Assembly: GCA_001972305.1 (NCBI GenBank) | Contig: BDDD01005080.1 | Span: 76,903-140,902, forward strand | Direction of reading: 5' to 3' | Source: Cephalotus follicularis | Taxonomy: Eukaryota; Streptophyta; Magnoliopsida; Oxalidales; Cephalotaceae | Length of the DNA: 64,000 bases | In this document: positions 10,644-21,423 of the stretch, one piece after another | Layout of the letters: every line of letters begins with the position of its first letter | Numbering within the stretch: position 1 is the first letter of the stretch | The notes under the pieces: model-generated | Databases searched by the model: none | Seen by the model: the letters and a program-made list of their open reading frames with translations, nothing else | Told to the model about the DNA's origin: nothing | Made by a program: the position numbers and the translations under genes

Positions 10644-12130
10644 CTCCTCTCAAGGGAACAAGCAACTGGCCTTTTGATGACAAGCTGTTGATTCAGTCTC
10701 TCTACAAGGTAATGCCAATTTGGACTACACACACAATGTTTTGTTTAGATGTTAGCTCATCTATTGATCCATAACGATATTTGTTCATGGACATCAACAA
10801 TGACTCACTTGCAGGTTTTGTCTTAGGTGTCGAAAACGACTCCCATTGTGCCATATCTTAGAGATGCTGAGCGTCTCTTACTTAGATCACAAAGGATATA
10901 TAACTTGTTCCATAAAATGTTGAAGAAACTTTCTGGATCAGTGTTGATACTTGGTTCACAAATTGTTGATCAAGATAGTGACTACAGGGAGGTAGATGAG
11001 AATCTAGCTGCTCTTTTCCCTTACAGCATTCCAATCAGCCCACCTGAAGACGAAAATCATCTTGTCAGTTGGAAGTCTCAAATGGAGGAGGGCATGAAGA
11101 AGACCCAAGCTCAGGATAATGGGAATCATGTTATGTAAGTACTTTCCACAAATGATCTCGATTGTGATGATCTCGATTCAATTTGTATGGCAGACACAAT
11201 GGCTCTCAGTAACTACATTGAAGAGATTGTGTTCTCCACAATTTCTTATCATCTAATGAAAAACAAGGATCCTGAATACAGAAACGGAAAGCTCGTGATA
11301 TCATCCAATAGGTAAGATGGGTAGTTTTATATACTGCTATTCTTATATGCATTGATTGTGTCAACCATGAAACAGTTTGCCCCATGGATTAAGCATATTC
11401 CAACAAGGCAAGTCGGTATGCAAAGATACATTGAAGTTGGAAGCACAAGTTGAAAATCCCAAGGTTTGTCACATGTGTTCGAAACTTTGAATGAGAAACA
11501 AATGGACTAGTAGTTACTTTGGCGGCCTCTTTTTAGCTTCTTGTTGGCCATACAGGGATAGGAAAGGGAAGAGGTTGCTGGGGTTAATCCTAGATCAATA
11601 GCTGGAATCCTAATCTCTGAGAGTAAAAGTGAAGCAGAGACAATAGCCTCAACAACAAAGACAGAGGGCGACAACTCAACTCCTGCACCACAACTTCCAG
11701 CGAGTGTTTTCCCTCACACTTGAAAACAAAAAATGTACATTTTAATTATACGTTCAATAAATTTGTCATTTAATGAAAAATATATGAACCCATTATTAAT
11801 TTAGTGTGCGTCTGCTTGTGTGTGACTATTGATGGTGAAGTGTTGTCATTTGTTCGTTCTTGACAGGAAGCATACAATGAATTTGAGAAGCGCATAAGGC
11901 CAGAGGTGATACCGGCAAATGAGATTAATGTAACATTTGCAGATGTGGTTGCCTTAGATGAGATAAAAGAATCCCTTCAAGAACTAGTAATGCTTCCTCT
12001 TCGAAGACCGAACCTTTTTAAAGGAGGGGTTCTAAAACCTTGTAGGGGTATATTGCTATTTGGACCTCCTGGCACAGGGAAGACAATGATGGCCAAGGCC
12101 ATTGCCAAAGAATCTAGAGCAAGCTTCATT
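10644..12130 (+). pseudogene. Middle exons of a DAA1-like AAA-ATPase (pseudogene)
   Basis: Five exons with good GT-AG junctions are visible. Exon 10,644-10,708 has GTSNWPFDDKLLIQSLYK. Exon 10,815-11,311 has TPIVPYLRDAERLLLRSQ, LSGSVLILGSQIVD and IEEIVFSTISYHLM. Exon 11,376-11,463 has LPHGLSIFQQGK. Exon 11,556-11,705 is an acidic linker. Exon 11,867-12,130 has NEFEKRIRPEVIPANEI, ESLQELVMLPLRRPNLF and the Walker A motif GPPGTGKT (12,062-12,085). The order matches At1g64110 (DAA1)-type ATPases. In-frame stops occur at 10,824 (TAG), 11,136 (TAA) and 11,559 (TAG). Homology ends right after ASFI, so Walker B, the sensor motifs and the arginine finger are absent. It is non-functional. The missing C-terminus resembles the fragment at 2.4-3.2 kb, but that piece lies upstream on the same strand. 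Confidence 0.9.
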
Positions 12131-13938
12131 CGAAAATCGAATGAAACCGACAAGCTAAAGTCTAGTATCCTTTGTAAAGTCATTGTTAAAGGACCTTTCC
12201 GCAAAAGTAAAATTAACACCCTTTTACCATTTTTAAAAATCCAATGGAGTTGAAACTTTGGGAAAAGTGTTTATTCCTACCCAAGAGTCTACCACTGGAA
12301 AATAAGATCAAACTGATGACCGGAGCTATGAGCTGCTTTGAAAAACCAAGGTTTGAACTATTTTCCGTAAAAACTGCAATAACGAAACTTTTTGGCCAAA
12401 ATCATATTCGTTTGACACAAAACTTTCAGAAATGTGTTTAAACATATCTAGGAGTCTTATGTTTAAAAATAAATTCAAACGGATAAGCATAGCTATATGC
12501 TCCTTTGTAAAATCACCGTTTTAAAATGATTTTAGCGTAACTTCGCACTTTTCGGTTTAAACAAAGTCCGTTTGGCACGAAACTTTATAGATAATATTTA
12601 AACATATTCTAAGGTCTATCATTAAAATTTCAAGTCAATCAGACCACTCTAGGTCCGAAAAGTGATAAAAATACAATTTCGGCGACTTGGCGGCTAAAAT
12701 TGCCGATATCAACCAATAACTCCATTCAACCATTCTAGTGAAGTGATTTTTGGCACACATAAACTAGACATGTAGGAAAAACATTATGTCTCAAAATGAA
12801 GTCGATCTAACGGTTAGATCACAAGATAAAGCAAAGGAAACAAGACGGTACAAATATGTCGTAACAGAAATTTTATGCTTGATGCAGCCACAAAAATAAA
12901 TTTTTTTGATAATGATCCGCTCATCCAATCGAATTGAAATTTTATGGACAATAACTAGACTCATGGAGGACTAACATGTAACAATTTCAGCTAAAAATAA
13001 CGGTTAAAACACAAGATATGGTCAAAACACAGAACTAAAAGTTGCTGGAAAATTGAGAACGAAAATTCTAAACCAGAAATTTAAATCCTAAAATTGGCAT
13101 AGATTCTCAAATCAAATGTAGCTTAAATTCGACACAGTAGTACTAGACATATAAAATCATAACATATCAAAATATCAAGGAAATCCAACTGTGAAATCAA
13201 AAGTTATAGTAGTTCGAATATAACTGAAAATAATTGAGAAGGAAATTACTCTTGATGGGTGGATTGCCATGATTGCTTTGGGTTGAAATTTGTGGAAGCT
13301 TGGTGAGAAATGACTGCTGCTTGCGGGGAAAATGGAAACTACTTGGTGTAGTGAAGAGTATACCTACAGTGGTGGTTGTTATTGAAGTTGTTGTTGTTGG
13401 ATGAAAGGAGAGGCTGCCTTGGTGATGTTACCGTGATCTTTGGTGGAGGAGGGTGCAACTGTTAAGGTAATAAAGCCTGGCCAATGGAAGGATGGTGGGG
13501 CTGTGACGTGAAGAAGAGAGGAGACATAGTGGTTGTATGCCCGTGACTTGAGTTTTGAGTGGTAGAGGTTTTGTCAGCTACAAGAATGGAGAAGGAGCTA
13601 CTTCGGCCAAGAGATCATGAAAATGCCATCCCTCCCTTTTCTAATTTATGTCTTATAGCTGGTTTAGGAAGACAAATCTAAAAATGTTGAGAAACTTTGA
13701 GTGGTGAGCCGAAGTTTGCCCAATAAAAATATTTTGGGCTCAATTTTTATACAATTTCGGCTACCCAATTAAGGAAATGCTTGGGCTGGAAATTTAAGCT
13801 TACAAAGCATGATTATTGGGCCTAAAATAGAGAAAAATTCGGTCATGTAAACATATTAAGGTTTTGGGCTATAATGCATAAATTTAACAATTGCACAACT
13901 TAGTAATTTAGCCCAAAAATTTTAATAGCTTAGCTTGA
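12131..13938. other. Non-coding repeat-like DNA, possibly LTR remnant
   Basis: Homology to the ATPase stops abruptly at 12,130. The stretch has internal degenerate repeats (GTTTGACACAAAACTTTC near 12,411 and GTTTGGCACGAAACTTTA near 12,570) and the phrase CTAACGGTTAGATCACAAGAT, common in long plant LTRs. A reverse-oriented LTR start is possible at the TGTGACA near 14,030 (TGTCACATTTCGG on the minus strand), but no partner end or target duplication was found. No gene is supported. Confidence 0.45.
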
Positions 13939-14040
13939 CAATTCTTTAATGCATGCCCCAAAAAAATATATTTTACCAAAGTCACATGTAAGGATATGGA
14001 TGGCATGCACACAAAAGAATCCGAAATGTGACAAGGGCTG

Positions 14041-14323
14041 TCACACCATTAGACCAACTGGAGGGCCAATACAGGTCTCTAGTAAGTCTAGGGACCAAGA
14101 AGATATCAACCAGACCATGAATAGAAGGTTTGCAGAGATGGAGAAAAGGTTCAGAGGAGCCGAGCAGATGAAGGGATACTTGTCAGAGGTGCGAAACCTA
14201 AACTGCACCCCCTTCGCGTTTGAGATATTAAGGGAACCTATGCCGAGAGGGTTCATGTTTCCTACGTTCAGAGAATATGATGGGTCCTCTGACCCAATAC
14301 ATCGTATGAGTAGACTCCGTTGA
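14041..14323 (+). pseudogene. Captured Tat gag N-terminal fragment (first copy)
   Basis: The words DINQTMNRRFAEMEKRFRGA and GFMFPTFREYDGSSDPI match EDVEQAMNRKLAELEKRFRG and the equivalent region of gag in Tat copy B (34,300-34,640). Only about 95 residues are kept, with no adjoining gag core. It is a fossil piece carried inside an otherwise non-coding repeat. Confidence 0.8.
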
Positions 14324-14956
14324 TTTAAGCACCATTTATTCACCAACTTTCAGCTTCACCGACAAGATGTTTGTGGATTTTAATCAGACAAACAAAGTAT
14401 GTGCGAAGGTAGAAATATTGAAGAACAAATCAAATATGTAAGGATTTTTATTGATGGAATTGAAACAATAACAATCTAGGTTTTGTTCTAACCCAAAAAC
14501 CTTAAGAAACTAGCTACAAAATATTAAAAAAAACTAAAGAAAAAATTGAAAGAAAAAGAAGGAGGAGATGGTGGCTGCTAGTGTTCTACTGCTGTGTCTG
14601 CCCGTCTTTTTGCCGTATTCTTTACAGTATATATAGCCAAAAAAAATAAAACCTATACAATGCATAAATTGAACAATGAACAACAATTTTTTTTCTTTCC
14701 TTTTCTTTGGCGCACGTGGAAAATTGCTTCATTGGATGGGCTGATTGGCGCATCATGACCTGCATGTTACATGGACTCGTGGACTGATATATGGTTTATG
14801 GGCTACTTGGCGTTTTGGCTTTGGACAATGCGGCTTGATGGGTTTGAAGATGCATGCATGCATGGAATGGACGCTGCGCATGGGCTGATTCGCATGGATT
14901 GCTGCATGTGGACGTGCTGTGCTAACTTGAGGAATGCATGGTTCATGTATGGATGC

Positions 14957-15144
14957 TGGCTACATGTATGGAGAATGCTGATTGGTTGCTGGGCATTAAT
15001 TGAAGAATGCATGCGTAAATTGCTTCACAATTTTGATGAATTGTTGATGCTGGCTACATGTATGGAGAATGCTGATTGGTTGCTGGGCATTAATTGAAGA
15101 ATGCATGCGTAAATTGCTTCACAATTTTGATGATTTGTTGATGC
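14957..15144. repeat. 94-bp tandem repeat with GCATGC words
   Basis: TGGCTACATGTATGGAGAAT starts at 14,957 and again at 15,051. Both copies hold GAATGCATGCGTAAATTGC. The same pair recurs at 16,250-16,437 in the second large unit. Confidence 0.88.
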
Positions 15145-15333
15145 TGATGTCATGCAAATGCAAAGATGGGCTCCATGTGTTTCAACCTTCGTTTTCTTGC
15201 AATATCTCTTCATCGGAGTTTCAGAATGAACCAATTCTTTAATGCATGCCCCAAAAAAATATATTTTACCAAAGTCACATGTAAGGATATGGATGGCATG
15301 CACACAAAAGAATCCGAAATGTGACAAGGGCTG

Positions 15334-15616
15334 TCACACCATTAGACCAACTGGAGGGCCAATACAGGTCTCTAGTAAGTCTAGGGACCAAGAAGATATC
15401 AACCAGACCATGAATAGAAGGTTTGCAGAGATGGAGAAAAGGTTCAGAGGAGCCGAGCAGATGAAGGGATACTTGTCAGAGGTGCGAAACCTAAACTGCA
15501 CCCCCTTCGCGTTTGAGATATTAAGGGAACCTATGCCGAGAGGGTTCATGTTTCCTACGTTCAGAGAATATGATGGGTCCTCTGACCCAATACATCGTAT
15601 GAGTAGACTCCGTTGA
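15334..15616 (+). pseudogene. Captured Tat gag N-terminal fragment (second copy)
   Basis: This is the duplicate of the fragment at 14,041-14,323, with an identical translation, lying in the second unit of the tandem duplication. Confidence 0.8.
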
Positions 15617-16525
15617 TTTAAGCACCATTTATTCACCAACTTTCAGCTTCACCGACAAGATGTTTGTGGATTTTAATCAGACAAACAAAGTATGTGCGAA
15701 GGTAGAAATATTGAAGAACAAATCAAATATGTAAGGATTTTTATTGATGGAATTGAAACAATAACAATCTAGGTTTTGTTCTAACCCAAAAACCTTAAGA
15801 AACTAGCTACAAAATATTAAAAAAAACTAAAGAAAAAATTGAAAGAAAAAGAAGGAGGAGATGGTGGCTGCTAGTGTTCTACTGCTGTGTCTGCCCGTCT
15901 TTTTGCCGTATTCTTTACAGTATATATAGCCAAAAAAAATAAAACCTATACAATGCATAAATTGAACAATGAACAACAATTTTTTTTCTTTCCTTTTCTT
16001 TGGCGCACGTGGAAAATTGCTTCATTGGATGGGCTGATTGGCGCATCATGACCTGCATGTTACATGGACTCGTGGACTGATATATGGTTTATGGGCTACT
16101 TGGCGTTTTGGCTTTGGACAATGCGGCTTGATGGGTTTGAAGATGCATGCATGCATGGAATGGACGCTGCGCATGGGCTGATTCGCATGGATTGCTGCAT
16201 GTGGACGTGCTGTGCTAACTTGAGGAATGCATGGTTCATGTATGGATGCTGGCTACATGTATGGAGAATGCTGATTGGTTGCTGGGCATTAATTGAAGAA
16301 TGCATGCGTAAATTGCTTCACAATTTTGATGAATTGTTGATGCTGGCTACATGTATGGAGAATGCTGATTGGTTGCTGGGCATTAATTGAAGAATGCATG
16401 CGTAAATTGCTTCACAATTTTGATGATTTGTTGATGCTGATGTCATGCAAATGCAAAGATGGGCTCCATGTGTTTCAACCTTCGTTTTCTTGCAATATCT
16501 CTTCATCGGAGTTTCAGAATGAACC

Positions 16526-16818
16526 GACCCAAGAACTAAAAGTGCTCCAAATAATTTTATGAACAAAATGAGTCCAATATTCAATATCTTATGAGCCTTA
16601 AATTTTGACTTCTACTCTTAAGCGGGTGCACTCTTTAACCGGGTTTTGACTTTAAACCACTTTAACTCAAAAAATAGTGTTTTAGCTTCATTTTCTCTTA
16701 TTCCTCAATAATAAGCATAATACCTGAAAATCAAATAAATACAACCACAGTAGTCTATTCCAAGCATAAAAATATCATAAAAATATCATTAAAAATAACA
16801 CATTTTTATGCTAAACAT
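16526..16818. other. Non-coding spacer
   Basis: This AT-rich DNA lies between the 1,293-bp duplication and the right copy of the flank segment. No coding or RNA signal is seen. Confidence 0.5.
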
Positions 16819-17647
16819 AAAGCATGTTTAGAGATATGTGATGTGACTGTTTAAGCTATTGCTGCACTTTGGACTTCATTTCAAAAGGGTTCAAGGAAAA
16901 GTTAGCATCCATGGGTTGATTGACAATTCCATACAAAACCCAATTTTATGTGAACTAAAACCATTACAAACCCAAAATTTTAAGTCGATGGTCTTAAACA
17001 TAGTTCATGCTTCGTGTAGATTTGTGCACGAGGGAATAACGACAATGTCTTATTGTGTTTCTTTACTAAGCAAGTGTGCAAGACGTTTTAAAGTTTAATT
17101 AACGCGTATCCCACAGTTAGTGGATACCATAATAATACCTGTTTTTATAATTAAATGTAAGTTACTTATTTTGTCGAGCTCGGTAGCGTGCGTTTGTAAT
17201 AAAAAGGATGAGAGATTTAAATTATTTATTCAAAATTGATACAAAAAGTATTTAGAGTAGTATGGGAGCCCATATCCAGACATACATTTTTCATAAAATC
17301 ATATAACAATCTAAAATATAGTACAAATCATAAAATTTTAAGTTTAAGTTTTGAAATAAAACATAATATTCAAAATAAACTTGGGTAACAAAATATCTCG
17401 CTTAAACATGTGCTAATTTTTTTATTTCTTAATTTTTTAACAAATATCCAGACATACAATTTTCATAAAATCATATAACAATCTAAAATTGTAACGCCCG
17501 GGATTTTCGTTAAGGTGTAATATTGCATTTTTAAATGTAATTTTATACGTGGAATTAATGAGGATTGTGTTTTCCCCTTTGGTGTGGTAAAAGCTGCAAG
17601 AAAAAGTGTGTTAGTGTGTTTTTGGTGCAGGGGGCAGCCAACTGCCA

Positions 17648-17768
17648 CAGGGAGGCAGCCGACTGGACTCCCCTGGTGAAGGCGGCAGCCGGCTGTTGTG
17701 AGGAAACAGCCGACTGTTTTGAGTGTCGGCAGAAACAGTCGACTGCCAAGCCATGGCAGCTGACTGCC
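17648..17768. repeat. First cluster of CAGCCGACTG words
   Basis: Five variants of CAGCCGACTG lie in the LTR's upstream part, including the perfect palindrome CAGTCGACTG near 17,737 and CAGCCGGCTG, CAGCCGACTG and CAGCTGACTG forms. Confidence 0.85.
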
Positions 17769-18299
17769 AGGCGCCAGACGCCCACGTGTTATCAGCCTTA
17801 AAATGATAAAAGTAAGAGTGTTTTGGCATTTTGGGCAGAGGACAGAGAGAGGGGCCGGATTCTCTCCATAAAAACACAACTCTCCTTCTCAAATCTCCAT
17901 CTTTCTCTGTGGATTCAAGAGTGTTTGTGAGTAGAGAGAGTGGAGTGTGTGTGTGTGTGTTGTGGAGATACGGAGCTTCGTGTTGAACCGTGGCTTGGAG
18001 GCTCGGACCAGCGGAGGAATCGGGCCAGTGGAGGCTGCTGGGTGCGTTTGGAGGTGCAAGGACCTCGGATCTAGGACTTAAAGGGGTGGATTGCAACTCC
18101 TAACTTGGAGTTCTAAGGTAGGGGAAAGCTATATTTGTGATTCAAAGTCAATTATAATGATGTTATGAGTGAAATGCATAAGTGATATTGTGATAGAGGC
18201 ATGAATATATGTTGAGGTGATAGTGATTGTGGTTGGAAATGGTTTAAATGTGGATTGAAGTGTGTGTTTGCTGCTGTTTTTGGGCACTGCCCGTAGGGG

Positions 18300-18790
18300 C
18301 AGTCGACTGTCCAGGGAGGACAGCCGACTGTCCAAGGCTAGCAGTCGACTGTTCGTGAGGAACAGCCGACTGTCCAAGGAGAACAGCCGACTGGGCATTG
18401 AAGCCAGTCGACTGGTTGTGCCTGGAATTGCAGGTTTCTTCCTATTGTTTGTGCAGCCGACTGCCAAGGAAGGCAGCCGACTATGTGGTGGTCCTGCCGA
18501 CTGTTTTGGGTAACAGCCGACTGTCCACGTGTCACCCTACCAGGCCTGCTGGGACAGGTGGCAGCAAGGAAATGTGCATTGTTTTGGACCAGCCGACTGC
18601 CTGGAGAGGGCAGCCGACTACTATGTGAGGGACAACCGACTGCCAAGGAGGGCAGCCGACTGTTGGCATGGGACAGCCGACTGCCGAGGAGGGCAGCCGA
18701 CTGGTGGTTAAGGGCAGCCGACTGCCAAGTGTGGGACAGCCGACTGTTAGAGAAGAACAGCCGACTGTCAGTGAGAAACAGCTGACTGGT
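18300..18790. repeat. Phased array of CAGCCGACTG/CAGTCGACTG words
   Basis: About 20 copies occur. Start positions 18,300, 18,321, 18,342, 18,363, 18,384 and 18,405 are exactly 21 apart. A second run from 18,590 to 18,779 keeps 20-22. Between words the sequence varies freely, often TCCAAGGAGGA-like. CAGTCGACTG is a perfect palindrome. The GC-rich array sits in otherwise ordinary LTR sequence. Confidence 0.92.
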
Positions 18791-19796
18791 TGGGACCGTT
18801 TTGCATTGTGAGCATATGTATGCATATTGTACTGTGTTAGACTGTGTTTCGAGTTGGTTATCTATCCTTGACCCTGGATCGCTTATATGGTTTTGCCGAG
18901 TGAGGACAAAGGCTAACCCCCTACAACTGCAGTGTGTTTCAGGTTGATGCAGCCGTGGGTTGCTGTTGGGCTCCGAGGAGCAATGTGGAGTTTTATGTTG
19001 TTTACTTTTGAGGAAATGTTTATGGAATATTGTAATAATGAATGGTTGTAATATGTATCGAGGTACTGATGGTTATTGTTCACGCTCCGTTTGAGGGCAG
19101 TTAACTGCTATGATGTTTACTGTTGTAGCATGTAGTATGGGATACATGCTATGTTATGATTCGGCTTATTTTATGTGCTTCCGCAGGTTGTTAATGGATA
19201 TGGAAAGTTTTAATTGTATGGTATTTTGCATAAGCCGGATTTATATGTTAATTGCCACCACTTTATATGTTGTTGTGAAGCGGGGTGTGACAAAAATACA
19301 GTATAAATCATAAAATTTTAATTTTAACTTTTGAAATGAAACATAATATTCAAAATGAACATGGGTAATAAAATATCTCGCTTAAACATTTGCTAATTTT
19401 TTTTACTCATACTCCTTTATTTTGGTTCAAGTTCAGCAGATCCAACGATATTTATCTGTTTTGTCGGTTCTAGCAAAAAGTGAGTAAGTTTAAACATATT
19501 TAACTTTGTAAATCGTAATATTTATAGAAATAGGTCTAATAACATTGGCCGCAAAGTGATATAGATTAAGCTAAACTATATGAAAATAATACTACAATTT
19601 TTTTAAAAGGAAAAATGGGACAATATCTAATACAAATATGTAAAAGTAATTTTTTATGTTCCAAAAGTTGACATCTAAAGTTTTAGATATCACCAGATAC
19701 TCACATATATATCTCAAATAATTACCACATGATTAAGCTCCATATAAACTATTTGTTTATTATCAATCAATTGATCTCTGAATCTTATTTGAATTG

Positions 19797-20667
19797 TGTT
19801 GATGCAAAATTCCTTCCCTCAACAGTACCCCACGTGTAAGGGCTTGATTTGTTTTAGGAAACGCTGTTTCAATGCTCCGAGATGAAGGTAGAAGATGACT
19901 GTGAGTGTTTTCCCTGCACATATGAACAAACACGTTGAAGGTCCAGGAGGTTGTTCTCCCGGGGACACTCCGACGCTCAAGTTAGGCCTTTGCACAGAGA
20001 AAACTAGGTTCTTTGAGAGTAGAGATGGCTGACCTGAGATATGTCCTTGATTCTTGTATTTATAGTGCTGGTTTGTAACTGTTTGAACGTGAAATACGGA
20101 GGTGATAACTGTCCCCTAAGGAAATGCCGAGGATCTCGGGATTTCCCTTATCTCCACCTGGTTTGTAGCTACTTTCCTTATAGGTTGTTTATTATATCTC
20201 ATCTTCCATATTTGGGAGAAGGTGAATCCCTGGAAAGTAGGCTGGTTTTATGGCCTTATTCCATAAATGAAGAGGAGGTCCTCTGCAACAGGGTTGCCAA
20301 GGAGGCAAACCATGGTACTGCTACCGAGGTGATAAGCCTCTTGCTTCTCTTTCGCTTCAAGGTCTTCAACGTCTAGCACTTGTGCCCGGGACACTGGGTT
20401 CTCTGCCATACTGCCGAGGGGGAGGTTGCCTTTGATACAGCCGAAGAGGAGGTCCTCGGCACAGGTGCCTTAAGGGACGTCCTCGGCCAGGTAAGCTCTC
20501 CTCGGCTCTAGCGTCAGGTAAGGGTCTTCTCACTTGCTTCTCTGACTCGCCTTACTAAGCCTCCTCTAATCCATGTCTATGTGAGCTCCAAAAAACCCCT
20601 TGGACACATGGCTTCATCCAAGGAGGACACGTGTCCTTCTTAGTATAAACAGATTTTCTCCATATCA
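19797..20667 (-). repeat. 3' LTR of Tat copy B
   Basis: It starts TGTTGATGCAAAATTCC on the plus strand, identical to the 5' LTR end at 35,113. The other end is placed at CATATCA before the pyrimidine tract GCCCCCCTGG (a purine tract on the minus strand). Length is about 871 bp. Confidence 0.75.
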
Positions 20668-21072
20668 TATGCCCCCCTGGTCCTTCTTCTCTGACCTTGG
20701 CCAGAGGAAGAGGATCAGAGCTGAGATCTGTGGCTCAGACTGGGCTCCTCTGTAGAGCTTTACACTAGTTTTTCCACGTGTGAATGAGCTGAGGTCTATG
20801 GTATTGCTTTTGATGATCCTCTGACACAATACTTAGCTCGCCTTAGCAGAGGATTGAAGCTTGCCTTCTGTCTGGATCTATCTCTGCTGTCGGGCCTCAT
20901 GTCGCGAACCCAAATCATTTGCATTTAAGTTGCGTATTGAACACGACTTACACGTGGCATAAACTGAGCGTTTCCCACCTCTGTCTCTTCGTCTCCCGCG
21001 TCTGATTTGACTGTTCATTCCTCAGCCGTTGGATCTGTGCGAGGTGGAGGGTCAGGATCCGAGCTACGAGTC

Positions 21073-21080
21073 TATAAAAG
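21073..21080 (+). promoter_or_regulatory. TATA box of the Tat antisense gene (copy B)
   Basis: TATAAAAG lies about 210 bases before ATG at 21,288. The intervening sequence keeps a strong donor (TTTTTG|GTAAGT) and an acceptor (TGTTTAAG) for a 5' UTR intron, as in copy A. Confidence 0.65.
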
Positions 21081-21423
21081 GTTATCTTTTTCCCAAAGCA
21101 AACCTTTCACTCCTTCAAACTCCAGTCTTCGTATTGTCATTGAGAGCTTCCCAAGTCCGCTGTTCTTTCGAAATCTTGTTCCATCACATTTTTATCAAGA
21201 TTTTTGGTAAGTTTCCATCGTCCTCTTGCTGTTCTAGGTTGATCTAGGGTTTTTTTAGCCATTTCTTCTTATTTGTTTAAGGCTAATGGCTAGTCAAGAA
21301 CAATCCAGTGGGTCTTCTTCTTCTTCTCCCTTAGCGGTTGAACCCTTGGCCATGGTGGTTCCTACCGCTTAGAGACCACTTGGCGTTGAAGGTAGCCCTG
21401 GGGCTGCCGTGGGTGACCCTGTT

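Larger units (their letters stand above)
13939..16525. repeat. 1,293-bp direct tandem duplication
   Basis: The block 13,939-15,231 is followed immediately by 15,232-16,524/5 at a constant offset of 1,293. All open frames in the first copy recur unchanged in the second (for example 13,949-14,323 and 15,242-15,616), and I found no difference by eye. Each unit holds a captured Tat gag piece, an LTR-like promoter region on the minus strand (GGCTATATATACTG) and a tail rich in GCATGC. Such identity points to a very recent duplication or an assembly artefact. Confidence 0.92.
17490..19292 (+). mobile_element. Solo LTR of a Ty3/gypsy-type element, TSD AAAAT
   Basis: The 1,803-bp sequence starts TGTAACGCCCGGGATTTTC and ends GCGGGGTGTGACA. 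It is flanked by AAAAT at 17,485-17,489 and 19,293-19,297. These ends are typical of chromovirus LTRs. No internal domain is present, so it is read as a solo LTR left by LTR-LTR recombination. The plus-strand orientation follows from the end sequences. It inserted after the flank segment was duplicated, because the left copy lacks it. The open frames inside it arise from its short repeats and are not genes. Confidence 0.88.
16819..19796. repeat. Right copy of duplicated flank segment, split by a solo LTR
   Basis: The sequence matches 3,531-4,675 in two parts, 16,819-17,489 and 19,293-19,775. The left copy reads straight through the insertion point (CAATCTAAAATATAG near 4,194), which gives a direct view of the empty site. 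The right copy runs 20 bases further, to the Tat LTR end at 19,797. Confidence 0.88.

Noticed and set aside
11906-12253. Intact small P-loop ATPase gene
   Set aside because: Walker A is present, but the ATPase homology stops at 12,130, upstream exons have stops, and the rest of the domain is missing. It is an exon of a pseudogene.
14771-15097. 108-residue open frame rich in Trp, Cys and Met
   Set aside because: Its composition reflects repeated TGCATG and TGGATG words. It is repeated only because the whole 1,293-bp unit is duplicated.
18300-18790. CRISPR-like array of short repeats with variable spacers
   Set aside because: The repeat word is only about 10 bp, the period is 21 bp, and it lies inside a plant LTR with a target duplication. 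CRISPR repeats and spacers are longer and prokaryotic.
17565-18825. Several overlapping open frames rich in SRL, AAD and GCP on both strands
   Set aside because: They are produced by reading the CAGCCGACTG words in all frames. No homology or start context supports a protein.
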